Position numbers and translations under genes: made by a program. Below the pieces are notes generated by a model. It was not told the DNA's origin, ran no database searches, and saw only the letters and a program-made list of their open reading frames with translations. A stretch of DNA of 64,000 nt from Botryosphaeria dothidea. Lineage: Eukaryota; Ascomycota; Dothideomycetes; Botryosphaeriales; Botryosphaeriaceae. The number at the start of each line of letters is the position of its first letter. Within the stretch, counting starts at the first letter, position 1. Below, piece after piece: positions 1 through 10,890 of the stretch. The stretch covers positions 1,116,001 through 1,180,000 of the forward strand of contig WWBZ02000082.1 in assembly GCA_011503125.2 (NCBI GenBank), given 5' to 3'.

Positions 1-144
1 TCCTGCGCTTCCATCTGCATGCTAAACGTGCCATAGATCATCAGCTATCCTTTTTCGTCGACTCTGCCCGCTGCGAGTAGCCGACCCGCTACATCGACGC
101 CCATATTCCTCTGTACATAAAGACGTCCACGCGCCCCACAGACG

Positions 145-1661
145 ATGCACATATCACGGCCGCTCCGATCGCTGGCGTGTGCGGCGCTGGCCGCCTCTCC
201 GCTGGCCGCCTCCGCCGTCTCGATCATCGACAGCCTCAGCTTCGGCCACAAGGACGCCATCTCGCAGGACCGCAGCACCATCCCGGGCTGGACCGTGTCG
301 GGCGAGGGCCACAACCCGCAGGTGCTGTCGGACCGCGTCATCCTGACGCCGCCCTACCCGGGCAACAAGCGCGGCCAGGTGTGGGCGCAGGCCCCCGTCG
401 ACCGCGCCGACTTCGTGGCCGACGTCGAGTTCCGCGCGAGCGGCCAGGACAGGAGCAACGGCAACCTGCAGGTCTGGCTGACTAGCGGCGGTGCACCCCC
501 CGGTGGCGTCAGCAGCGTGTACACGGTGAGCCAGTTTGATGGGTTGGTGCTGAGCATCGATCAGTACGGCGGGCATGGCGGCAAGATTCGCGGGTTCTTG
601 AACGATGGGACCATTTCGTTCAAGGATCACCATAGCGTGGATTCGTTGGCGTTTGGCCAGTGCGATTATCCTTACAGGAATCGTGGGATCCCTTCGAAGT
701 TGAAGATCACGCAGACGGGGAACAGCTTTGCAGTGAACATCGACGACAAGACGTGTTTCTCTACAGACAAGGTGAGCTTTACCAAAATGACGGCCTGTGT
801 CCAGTTGAAGCACTTATTCGGGCAGTATTTCTGCTTGTATTGTTGCTCTAAGCTAAGCTGCCTGGGCAAACGCTTCAACTGGCTGGCCTCACTTTCCCTG
901 GCACACTTCACATAGAACGTGAGAAGACCTTTGCAGAAGCTGACAGAAGGCGTAGGTGAACATTCCTGCAGGCTACAAGTTTGGTGTATCAGCTGCTTCG
1001 GCCGAGAATCCGGATTCATTTGAGATCTTCAAGTTCACGGTATCAATGACGGATGGAGGTAACCAGGCCCCTCCCAACCCGCCGGCGGTCCAGCAGCAGG
1101 AGCCGATTCGAGGCTACTCCCAGGATCAACACCAGCAGGTGGCTGGTAGTGGTGGTTCTCAGTCGTCGATCTCTAAGGACCAATTTGATGACGTGAACGC
1201 CCGAGTTCAAATCATCAACAAGCGAGTCGATGAGATTTACAACCTGCTCCAGGACATGAAGACCAGGCACGAGCAGACACACACGGAGCTGATGAGCCTG
1301 AACAAGAATGGACCTATCCACGACCACGTGGGGGCTGTCGAGACGAAGGTCGGCAGGATTGAGGGCATAGTGACGGCCATCCAGAAAGACCTGGAAGGCA
1401 AGGGCTATCACCTAGCGAACCTGCAGAGCGCGCTGAGAGACACGCACTCTGGACTGCAGGACTCCCTGTCAGACGGTAAGTTCAACCTTGGCTTGCGTAT
1501 ACTCTATTTGTGCATGATCTAATTTTGGCACAGTGGTGACGAGACACGCGCCCAAGATGTGGACTTTTGTCTTCCTGGTCATCATCGTGCAGGTTCTAAT
1601 GTTCGGGGGCTATCTCGTTTACAAGAGGCGCAGGGACAGTGCGCCCAAGAAGTACTTGTGA
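145..1661 (+). CDS. L-type lectin cargo receptor (ERGIC-53/Emp46-Emp47 family)
   Basis: Type I membrane lectin of the early secretory pathway, expected to bind high-mannose glycoproteins and cycle between ER and Golgi. Three exons fit: 145-771, 956-1475 and 1534-1661, giving about 424 residues. Introns of 184 and 58 bp have gtgagc and gtaag donors. The N-terminus is a signal peptide (hydrophobic to about residue 24), followed by the lectin fold (IDSLSFGHK, GNLQVWLTSG, FDGLVLSIDQYGGHGGKIRG). A Pro/Gln linker and a coiled coil of about 100 residues come next. Exon 3 encodes one transmembrane helix (MWTFVFLVIIVQVLMFGG) and a short basic tail ending KKYL, which fits a dilysine KKxx retrieval signal. 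The length and order of parts match the family. The start is the first ATG of the open frame and gives a good signal peptide. Third-position base use shifts from C-rich to G/T-rich near base 490. Confidence 0.9.
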
Positions 1662-2433
1662 GGCGTTTTTTAGATGTGGCTTGAGGGGCAAGCGACGGCT
1701 GTCTTATGCATGCAGCGCGGTGGTGGGAAGCGCCGGAGTTTTCACGAGCAGCACGGATTCGATCCGATTGGGACGTGACGTAGGAGGGCGGGCCCGGAGT
1801 CGTGGAGCAAAACCGAGCGGTAGAGGAATTGGGCGCGATGCAAAATGTAGGATAGGCGGAATGCCAGAGATGCTTGACGAAGGCGATGGGCAGAGTGGTG
1901 TTGCGAGCGAGCAGGCTGGCGGGCTGGTGAGGATCTGCGGCAAGTGACGCCAGAGACAAGTCTATTTGGCGCGCCCGACTCGGGTCGCCTTAATAAGCCT
2001 TCACGGCAGACCTGACCTCTCCATCATAGCTCTGCTCCCGACCACCACCAACATCACACGTCGCGAGCCCAGTCCGCAATGTCCTTCCTGTAGCTCACCA
2101 CCGACGCCTCGCGCTCGACCTGCACTGCCCTCCGCTGTCCTTGACGCGCTTCGCTCCAAAGAACGCCCCGTCCTGTGCCCGCAGCTTGCCTGCTAAATTT
2201 CTGAAGCGGTGCCCCCACAGCACACGACACCACCGCGCCCAAGCAATTGTACGACGAGTTTTTCCTACTGCGAGTCCTTCTCCGGCCCGACTGCTTCAAT
2301 TGACCCTCCGTCCGCAGCTTCGCGTGCTGCCTGTCCGTCACCCAAGCTCACCCGATCCATCCGCAGGAGCGCGACTTGACCTCGATCCGCCCGCAGACTT
2401 TCTCCCCTCCACCCTCGCCGTCACCCTGTCGCC
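1662..2433. other. Intergenic: lectin 3' flank and transcription factor 5' leader
   Basis: No coding region is supported. From about 2030 to 2430 the + strand is pyrimidine-rich with short CACC/CCACC runs, typical of a filamentous fungal 5' leader for the downstream regulator. An AT-rich TTAATAA lies near 1990. The open frames here have no recognisable protein character. Confidence 0.5.
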
Positions 2434-4787
2434 ATGTCGCAGTACCCGCCACCGCCGACCGCCGATCAGCAGCACTATGCGCCCATATATCCCGCCGCCG
2501 CCAGCGCGCAGCTGATCGAGGCCGCCGCTCAAGGCCAGCCGCAGCCAAATGAGGGCTTCAACTTCAGCCCGCCCACCTCCCAGTCGCTGTACGCGAAGAT
2601 CGAGCCGAGCTTCACCGATCCGAACCAGAACCAGCCACCCACTCACGACGGCGCGTATCCGGGCAACGGCGTGCATGTCGATCAGCAGCAGCATCACCCC
2701 ATGTCCATGCCGCCTCCTCCGCCGCCCCAGGGTGTAGCCAGCGTGGGTCCGGATGGCCAGCCGCAGAAGGCGAATCGGTTACGAAAGGCTTGCGACTCTT
2801 GTAGTATACGGAAGGTCAAGTGCGATGAGTCTGGGCCGCCCTGCCGTGCTTGCGCCGCGCTCGACATTCCCTGCACCTTCGACCGTCCCAGCCGCCGGCG
2901 AGGTCCTCCGAACCGGCACGCCGAGGCCATCAAGAAGCGTCGTCTTGAGGGCTCTCCGAACAACATGTCTCCGAGCTCGCCCTCGTCTCCGACGAATGCG
3001 GCGCATGCCCTGGCTGCGCTGTCGTCACACCCACCCCTGTCGGCCGAGTCGATTGCGCCTTTGGACACAATTGAGCATTTCATCAACGACTATTTTACCT
3101 ACATTCATCCGCTGTGCCCGTTTCCCCACGAGCCGAGCTTCCGCGAGTCTTTTAGAAGACGTGAGGACTACAACAACCGCCCTTTTCTGGCTTTGCTGGC
3201 ATCTATGATTGCGGCGCTTGTTTCGTCCTTTCCACGGAAACCTCGTCTTGTTCTGAAGGCACAGGGGCGGCAAGGTCTCTTTCCGAACCACATGAGCCTC
3301 ATTCATCGGTGTCAGCAAATATGCGCCGCGGCAAGAGGACCTGCACTGCTCGAGCGGGATGACCTGACGGTGTACGATGCGGCGACTAGCTATCTCATCG
3401 GCCTCTCTCACGCTTACATCTTCCGCTGGAGGCCTGCACGTCTGTACTTCGCCGAGGCATTGGCTATTATAAGAGCGTTGGGCTTGCACGACGCAAAGTC
3501 GGAGTTTTATAGGCCGCAAGGCAATGCTAACGGTGATGCGCCCAGGGACGGGGTTCAGATGGGTCCCGATTACATCACTTTGGAAATGGGACGGAGGATC
3601 TTTTGGACAACGTTCGTAAGCTGGCGGTAAGTGTCCTACCCAGGTGCGTACAAAGAAGATATTTTGATTGACCTAGCTCAAGTTCGATGGCGCAATCCGG
3701 CTCCATCCACGACGAACTTGTAATCCTGCCCGAAACCCCTGGGAAGCCCTATCCCCCGCTGCCAATGGAGGTGGATGATCTCTACATCTACCCGAGCCAC
3801 ATTGAAGCTCAGCCCTCCGGCATCGTCCCGGAATTGGTGGGGTTTAACGCCAACGTGAAGGTTTATCAGTCTTACACTACCCTGGCGACGACAGAACTCA
3901 CCTACGGCATCAACGAGGTGTTCGACTGGGAAAGGCAAAGTAAGGTACTTGATCAGAGTTTGCGAAGCTGCAAGCGCGTTTTGGATGAGCTGCCGCCGGA
4001 ATTGTCGGTCTGGTTGGAGGGTTCGCAAGAAAACCAGCCTCCAAACCTGTTTGCGCCGGGTCAGGAAATGTCGGGCAGGGATCCGCTCATGCTGCTCGCA
4101 TTGAACGGCTCGGAACAGAATCCGGAGGAGAAACGGAAGACACAGTACGAGATTCAGAAGGCGAACATCTACCTCAGCCAATTGGCTACGCGGTCGTACA
4201 TTACGGAGAGGTACTTCAACATGCGCGATATCAACAACAACATGAAGGCGCAGAACCAGGAACAGAGTTCACCTGCCGTCGGAGCGGCTGGTCTTGATTC
4301 GATGCTGCAGCAAGAGTCCAGTCCAAACTACGATGCGCTCGAGCAGGAGATGACCGCGGAGAAGGACAAGATCGTCAAGGATTTGCTGCGGGTGCTGCAG
4401 AGCATTAGCCAAGTGCATATGGAGCCGAATGCGGACAGCTTTGTAAGTGTGCAACATGAGCCCGGAGTGATCATTCCAGCCCTCCGTTGCGCAATTGACA
4501 CTGAGACTTGGTTCCTGTTTTTTTCACAGACACACAAGGTCCGGCAGATCGTGTCGACGCTGCTCAACGCGCCGCAGGACCGCAAGAGCAGCGTGGCCTT
4601 GCAGGCGGAGCAGTACCTGCACCACTTCCTCGAGATACTGGTCCGGCTGGATCGCGCGAGGCCGACGAACCCGCAGAACCCGGACGCACCCGAGGACGAG
4701 GAGGCGGAGCTGAAGAACTGGGCAGACCTGCGCGAGTATCAGCTCAAGGTTGCGCAGGCCGGCGGTGCGTTGTCGCTCCAGGGATGA
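2434..4787 (+). CDS. Zn2Cys6 transcription factor with fungal-specific domain
   Basis: Nuclear DNA-binding regulator; target pathway not recognised. Exons 2434-3626, 3677-4442 and 4530-4787 give about 738 residues. A Pro/Gln-rich N-terminus precedes a complete zinc binuclear cluster with Cys at 120, 123, 130, 137, 140 and 147 (spacing C-x2-C-x6-C-x6-C-x2-C-x6-C). A basic linker follows (RRRGPPNRHAEAIKKRR). The middle homology region begins near residue 205 (IEHFINDYFTYIHPLCPF) and includes GRRIFWTTFV. The first intron (50 bp, gtaagt...ctag, phase 2) restores the frame from FVSWR into SSSMAQSGS. The second is 87 bp with good gtaagt/cacag sites but is a multiple of three and stop-free, so a read-through protein of about 767 residues is also possible. 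The C-terminus is Asp/Glu-rich. Confidence 0.88.
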
Positions 4788-5861
4788 GAGTGACGGAGAC
4801 AAAGAACAAGATCTCGCGCGCTTGACACGTGCTCTGGAGCCACTTCTTTTTTACCTCCTTCTGGCGCTGGAGGAGTTGTTACAAAATCTTTGCTACCTGC
4901 TTTTGCAAAAGGGATTTCGGCCCTTTCATTTTCTTCTGCTACCATCGGGCACCCATCAGCCGATGGAAAATCCGGGTGAACAGGAGTGCCTTCTGGTTGC
5001 TTTGTTTTCAAAGGGGAGGAGGAAAGGGGATGGAAATGTCTGGATTTCGTCTTATTTTGCACGCCTCCGAAAAGAAAAGGACATGTTGCCTGGGGAGGAT
5101 ATGACATTGCAAGGAAACTACGACTTCTGTGGAGACGAGATGAGTCGGCAGAGACGAATTGGAGGAGAGGGTTCGGCGACGAAGACATGCAAGCAAGGAC
5201 CCCTTGTAGGATAGAGATTGCGTATACAGTTATTCGGTCTGGAGACCGGAGACAAAGCGTAGGTTCGAAAGCCGTCTATGAGAATGGTCTTGCTGCCAGG
5301 TAGTTCTTGAGAAAGGATCTGTTCTGAGTTGTGTGGGGAATCGATGGCTTACCGATCCACAGTAGACTTCTGTATAAAACCTAGTTATAGCGACGACCTC
5401 GTAGACTTTACCTTCCTAGAGAATTGAGCAGTATTGACTTTTGTCTACGAGAGTAGTTGCAACGGTGTATCCTCGGCATGGAAAGGCAGCTGCTACTTCG
5501 GGCGATAGCCGCCAGCCGTGCAACTTTTTGTCCGCACCACCACCGGCGCGGAAGATCGCCGCAAGCTCAGCTCGTCTTTCCCCGGCGCCCGAACATTTTC
5601 CAAGCCAGACGTCCGTCGAAGCTCTGAGCCGTTACGAGAACCCTTGCTACCGCCGCCGCGGCCATCGCTCCCTCCGCAATTCGCATCAATTCCTCGACGC
5701 ACGCCGTCTCGATCGAAATTCCCTCCCATCACTGTGCCTCGGAGAGTGTTTATTCAAGAGGCGCGCGCAAGACACGAGACGCCACCGAAGCCACACGGAA
5801 CCGAGCTCTACCAGCTTGAGAGATTCGTCCAGTGCGGAAGACACATACAAGACAAGAAACA
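4788..5861. other. Intergenic: transcription factor 3' flank, uL11m 5' leader
   Basis: No gene is supported. The first part is T-rich (3' flank). A TATAAAA occurs at 5373-5379 on the + strand, about 490 bp upstream of the uL11m start, and the region 5440-5861 is a CCG-rich probable leader. Open frames in it lack protein-family character. Confidence 0.45.
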
Positions 5862-6626
5862 ATGGCGAAGAAGGCGATACAGAAGGACCAGATCGTCAAG
5901 CTGATCGTGGGCGCGGGTCAGGCCAGCCCGTCGCCGCCCGTCGGTCCGGCGCTGGGTAGCAAGGGTGTGAAGAGTATGGATTTCTGTAAGGTATGCGATT
6001 TTTTTTCGTTTCTCTCTCTTGCTTCTTAGTTGTTGGCAGCATTTTCTTGCGTCACTGTATACCTCTCTGTGTCTCTTTCTTTTGCTCTTTCCTTTACTTC
6101 GCAATCAAGCATCCGTGCTAGTCGCGTCCCTCCCATCCATCCTCTATACTTTTTCTTTTCAAGATCAAAGGAGGGGGGGGAAGAAAAGCAAAAGCTGACC
6201 GCATGAACACAGGAATTCAACGCCCGCACCGCGCACTACAACCCGGGCACCCCAATCCCCGCCCGCGTCACCGTCCGCCCCGACCGCTCCTTCCACTTCG
6301 AGCTGCGCACCCCGCCCACCTCGACGCTGCTCCTCGCCGCCGCCGGCGTCAAGCCGTCCAAGGGGAACAAGGTCCGCGGCGCCGGCAACGTGCCCGGCCC
6401 CCGCAACAACGCCGAGGGCGCCAGCGGCAAGGCCGGCTCCGGCAAGAACGTCGAGGTGAGGGGCAACAGCGCGACGGGGACGGTGGGCACGGTCAGCCTG
6501 AAGCACGTGTACGAGATTGCGAAGATCAAGCAGAGCGAGGGCCGGTTGCAGGGCGTGGCGTTGGAGGGCTTGGTCAAGAGCGTGGTCGCGCAGGCGGGGA
6601 GTATAGGTGTGGTGATTGTGCCGTAG
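5862..6626 (+). CDS. MRPL19: Mitochondrial large-subunit ribosomal protein uL11m
   Basis: Mitoribosomal L11, part of the large-subunit stalk base and GTPase-associated centre. Two exons, 5862-5990 and 6213-6626, join in phase 0 across a 222 bp intron (gtatgc...cacag) to give 180 residues. The protein starts [19 protein letters not shown] and continues [17 protein letters not shown], the hallmark N-terminal L11 block. The C-terminal RNA-binding domain includes [17 protein letters not shown] and [13 protein letters not shown]. An Ala/Gly-rich insertion ([18 protein letters not shown]) replaces part of the bacterial sequence, as usual in mitochondrial forms. There is no long cleavable presequence. 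The start context (aacaATGgcg) is good, and the other ATG-led frames upstream are not conserved. The yeast symbol is given by family identity. Confidence 0.93.
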
Positions 6627-7403
6627 AGTGATTGTGCGAAGAGAGAGGGAGGGGGGTATGAAGAGCGTGGTCGGAATGCTTGGAGATCCTCGTCCTTCTC
6701 TTTTTTGAGGAAGGTCGTCTTTTCGTTGCGGATGATCTCTGAGGCAGGGAACCTGTACTTGAACTGGAAGTATGTCGGAATTTTGTTACACTTGCGGACC
6801 ATCCGGGCTTTGATGTGTAATGAGCAGCATCGGTTTTCTTGCATCGCTGGTTCGCTTCATGAGCATTTCGATTCGGTTAGCAGGCAGTCAGTCCGCGTCG
6901 AGAAGATTGGAAAGGCGTTTTAGTGGGGGCTGGAAGATGACGAAAGGACAAGCTCTCCCTCCATTATCGAAAAAGTATCGAGAGGTATTAGCGCCGCTTT
7001 CTGTACGACTTGTAGAATACCAGAAGAATGTATATCCACTTTCCGAGTTCACTATCATGTCACGATGGATTGCACGCCCAAACTTTGCTCAGAGTTGAAT
7101 GTTTCGTAACGCCTTGGACGCATGCGGTTGTATTGTCATTCTCCTTTTGGTGATACACGAGAAATCGTCGTCAAGGTCTATAAGATGCTTTCCAAAGCTT
7201 CAAGCCGTTCAGAACACCCACGCCATCCCTCATGATTTGAATTTGAGAAATTAAGGATCCCAGAAGAGATTTCATATCCCATGAGACTCTCGTCCTACAG
7301 TGACGGCGAGAGCCAAAAATATTCTCCCAGTCCTGTATGACTTCCCTTCTATCTTGCACCTCCCCAGATTTGAGTCTTTCTCTATCCGAGCAGGCCATCC
7401 TCT
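6627..7403. other. Convergent intergenic space between uL11m and RPN12
   Basis: Contains only the 3' flanks of two convergent genes. No open frame with protein character, RNA gene or repeat was recognised. Confidence 0.45.
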
Positions 7404-8285
7404 TCAGACAATCGTCTCCAATTCCCTTGCGTAACCAAGAGTATTCTGGATGACCTGACCGCTCAGCTGCATAACATCCCTCTCCTGGCTGAGGTTCTCC
7501 TGCTCCTGCTGAGGGAAATAGATGCGGCCATCCTTGCCCGACCAACCACGGCTCTTCGCGAAGTCGATGACGGCGCCCTCGCTGTCGAGGAAGAGGAGCG
7601 ACTTGGCGTCCGTAATGGGGATGGACGGGTAAGCCTTCTCGCTGCAGGAGGCGATCTCGTTGCGGATGGTGGCGATAAGGACCTATCGGACCACAGTAAT
7701 TAGCACTGAATACAACGATAGGTGCAACAAATAACTCACGTTGGAGAAGACGCTGAACTCCTCACTTGGTACCCTCTCGCTCTTGGTCTCGCCCCACACG
7801 CGGTCGTAGCTGCCCTCCATCAATGCCTGTTCCAGCCTCACGGGGTACTGGATGAACTCGTCATCCTCCAGACCCGACCCGCCATTGCTACTCTGGGCCA
7901 CCTCGAGGCTCTCCAGCAGGGTGTGGAAGCCGGCGTAGTCACCCTGGCTCAGCAGCAGCAACAGGTACAGGCCAGTGATCTTGCTGGCGTTGCCGCCGCG
8001 ACGCGGGAGCACGCGCTCGGGCAGGGCGTAGAAGGACTGCAGCGAGTGGAAGTAGCGAGTGAAGCCCTCGGGATCTTGCTGCTTGATGCTGATGAGCGCG
8101 CCCAGTTCGAGAATCTCGCGCGCGGCGAGGAGATGTGGCACAGGTGTGGAGGGCGACGGGATGAGGGCGTTGAGTTTGAGGAGGGTGAGTTTGGCGCGCG
8201 AAAGCAGCTGGGATGCCGATGAGGGGTTGCTGCGGAGAGCGATTTGCAGTTGTTGGGTCAGGTTCTGGAGCTCCTTTTCTGCCAT
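7404..8285 (-). CDS. RPN12: 26S proteasome regulatory subunit RPN12 (PSMD8)
   Basis: Lid subunit of the 19S regulatory particle. Exon 1 is 7740-8285 and exon 2 is 7404-7682, joined in phase 0 across a 57 bp intron (gtgagt...gatag), giving 274 residues, the usual length. The protein begins MAEKELQNLTQQLQIALRSN and contains GLYLLLLLSQGDYAGFHTLL and FIQYPVRLEQALMEGSYDRV. It enters the PCI/CSN8-type C-terminus at FSNVLIATIRNEIASCSEKAY, then LLFLDSEGAVIDFAKSRGW, and ends RELETIV. The same frame is open upstream to base 8774, but that stretch is His/Pro/Ser low-complexity sequence, so I chose the ATG at 8285, where family homology begins. A longer N-terminus cannot be excluded. A second lid gene, RPN6, lies 29 kb away. 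Confidence 0.92.
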
Positions 8286-9567
8286 GGTGGAGGTGGAGGA
8301 GGGTGGTGAAGCGGAGGACGAGGGAGAAGGCTGGTGGGTTGGAGCCGCGGAGGTAGACGGGGCGTCGATTGGCGCAGCGGCAGAAGAGAGATGGAGGTGC
8401 GGCGGGGAAGATGGGGATGGGTGGGTGGGCGGTTCCTTGGGTGATTGCGGTGGTGTTGGCGGGTGTTGATGATGGTGCTGGCGTTGCTGCTGAGCTCCCG
8501 CGGCGCTCGGAGCTTTGGCGCTGGGGCCGGCGTTCAGCCGGGTTACGTCAGGCGGAAGGCGCGAATAGGTGCGCACTTGGCGCTCCCACGACGCCGGCTG
8601 CTCAAACGTTCGCGGGAAGTTGAAGAACGCGCGGTTCATGCTGGCTGTGTCTCGATAGCTGCGAAGGCTCGCTGTCCTCGGGCTGCGCCCTATAAAGCCC
8701 ACGGCTGACAGGCCCCAGCCAGCAGCGCACCCACGTACGGGCGGCTTGGGGCCAGGCGAGCCATATGACCACACGTCGCCTTGCTATCCAGCGTAGCACG
8801 CGCGCGCTCTTGCAAGTGGCTGGTCGTGTGTCGCCGCTTGCTTTTCCCGTCCTTGCTCCTTCCTGGCTCGACCCGAGTTACACGGCACGTACCTCCCCCT
8901 CTGGCACACCTGCATCCGCGCTATCCTCCCCGTCAAACGGTCCTGCGGGTCCGCAGACGTCCTGATCTCTCACCACCGCGGCTGCAGCGCTTCACTCATC
9001 GGGCCGCTGTTTAACCAACTCAAAGCAGCAGGGGGGCTCCGAAATGCGCTCACGCAAACATGACGTACCGAATAGCGTACCTTTTTGACATGTCCGGTTC
9101 ACCACTACTCCAGACTCCGCCATGTCTTGCCAAGACAGTCACTTTTCGCCAGCCAGCACGCCAGCAACCATCAGGACAGAAAGGCTTACTGATTGCCTTG
9201 CACATATGCCGTGTAAAATAGTTAGAAATAATAATCTGCTATAGCCTATTTGCGGCTTGCCTCAACCCCAATCGGAGAATAGATGATTAGATCGCAATGC
9301 TTCGATTCGGCCGTCGATAAAGCCTCCCCCGCTCCAGCTTCACGTGTGGTGCCCTTCATTCAGTCGGTACAATGTGATACTTTCAGCGATACACCTCTTT
9401 GGGCCGTCTTGAGCACTGCCTGGATGAATACGCAGCTGAACATGGGTACGACTATCAGAGCACGAGAGATATTGCACCCACTAGAAGCCAATAGAGCATG
9501 GGAATTGAATACTCTGGCCGTATCGTCATGTATTCATCTAGGAGAGGTCTAGTCTACCTTTCGCTCT
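8286..9567. other. Intergenic: RPN12 leader and thymidine phosphorylase 3' flank
   Basis: 8286-8774 is an in-frame, stop-free, low-complexity extension upstream of RPN12, read here as leader. 8775-9567 holds no recognisable gene. A short AT-rich patch (about 9215-9245) and scattered open frames have no family character. Confidence 0.4.
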
Positions 9568-10890
9568 CTACATTCTTTTGATCACTGCCTCTCGCTCCGC
9601 CTTCGCCGTTCCCCCAATCTTATACGCTGCCTGCAACGCCAACGCTGCATCTGCCGCTTGCTTTTCATCCTGCGCATGCACAACACCAAGCGGGTGGTCC
9701 GCGTCCACCTTCTCCCCGGGAAATGCCAGCTTTGTGAATCCGACAGCCGGATCGACACTGTCTTGAGGCCTACGGCGGCCACCGCCCAAAGCCACGACAG
9801 CCAAGCCCACAGAACGCGTATCGACCTCATCCACCACGCCGCCTTGGTCCGGATAGACGGTCTTGGTGACAGGCGCCTTAGGCAGGTAGTGCTCCGGCTT
9901 CTCCATAAAGTCCTTCGGTCCACCCAACGCCGTGACCATATCCCCGAACCGCTTCGTCGCTTCCCCGCTCTTCCAAGCCTCTAGTAACTTCTCCCTCGCC
10001 TCCTCTTTCGTCTTTGCAAGCTTCGCCTCCACCAGCGTCTCCTCAGCCAGCGCGAGCGTAATCTCCCACAGCCTCGGGCTTCTGACCTCGCCCTTCAACA
10101 GCGCCACCGCCTCCTCCACCTCGACCGCGTTACCCGCACTCCTTGCCAACGGAGCGTTCATATCCGTCACCAACGCCCTCGTCCTGACGCCCGCCCCGTT
10201 CGCCACCGCGACGATGCTCCCCGCCAGCTCCTCAGCCTGCTCCGTCTTCGCCATGAACGCCCCACTGCCCGTCTTGACGTCCATGACCAGCACGTCCAGC
10301 CCGGCCGCCAGCTTCTTCCCGAGAATGCTCGCCGTGATCAAATCCACGCTCTCCACCGTCGCCGTCACGTCGCGGATGCCGTACAGCGTCTTGTCCGCGG
10401 GCGCCAGGTCGGCCGTCTGCCCGATGATGGCGCACCCGACCTCCTTGGTGACCTTCCGGAAGACGTCCGGGTCCGGCACGGCGTTGTAGCCCGGGATGCT
10501 CTCGAGCTTGTCCAGCGTGCCGCCCGTGTGCCCGAGGCCCCTGCCCGAGATCATCGGCACGAAGCAGCCCGTCGCGGCCAGCAGCGGCGCCAGCGGCAGC
10601 GACACGTAGTCGCCCACGCCGCCCGTGCTGTGCTTGTCGACGACGGGGCCGTCGCCCACGACGTCGCGCCACCGCAGCACCTGCCCGCTGTCGCGCACCG
10701 CCGACGTGAAGGCGATGCGCTCCTCCAGCGTCATGCCCTTCATGTACACGGCCATGGCGAAGGCCGCGATCTGGCCCTCCGAGAGCGTCTTGTTGGTGAT
10801 GCCCGCGACGAAGCGCTGGATGTCGGACGTGCTGAGGGCGAGGCCGTCGCGCTTGCGGCGGATGACCTCCTGAGGGAGCCAGGCGTCCAT
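9568..10890 (-). CDS. Thymidine phosphorylase, DeoA type
   Basis: Cleaves thymidine with phosphate to thymine and 2-deoxyribose-1-phosphate in pyrimidine salvage. Intronless, 440 residues, the length of bacterial DeoA as I recall it. Visible motifs are the phosphate/nucleoside-binding KHSTGGVGD (from residue 86), the family signature SGRGLGHTGGTLDKLE (115-130), DVKTGSGAFM (204-213), and the C-terminal domain with KTVYPDQGGVVDEVDTR. I chose the ATG at 10890 (MDAWLPQEVIRRKRDG) because it aligns with the start of the bacterial enzyme. The frame is open another 96 codons upstream, but that part is Ser/Pro/Thr-rich leader-like sequence. An intronless, full-length bacterial-type enzyme suggests horizontal acquisition; how widespread it is in fungi could not be tested. 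Its genomic neighbours do not suggest a pathway. Confidence 0.92.
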   Translation of the reverse strand: MDAWLPQEVIRRKRDGLALSTSDIQRFVAGITNKTLSEGQIAAFAMAVYMKGMTLEERIAFTSAVRDSGQVLRWRDVVGDGPVVDKHSTGGVGDYVSLPLAPLLAATGCFVPMISGRGLGHTGGTLDKLESIPGYNAVPDPDVFRKVTKEVGCAIIGQTADLAPADKTLYGIRDVTATVESVDLITASILGKKLAAGLDVLVMDVKTGSGAFMAKTEQAEELAGSIVAVANGAGVRTRALVTDMNAPLARSAGNAVEVEEAVALLKGEVRSPRLWEITLALAEETLVEAKLAKTKEEAREKLLEAWKSGEATKRFGDMVTALGGPKDFMEKPEHYLPKAPVTKTVYPDQGGVVDEVDTRSVGLAVVALGGGRRRPQDSVDPAVGFTKLAFPGEKVDADHPLGVVHAQDEKQAADAALALQAAYKIGGTAKAEREAVIKRM

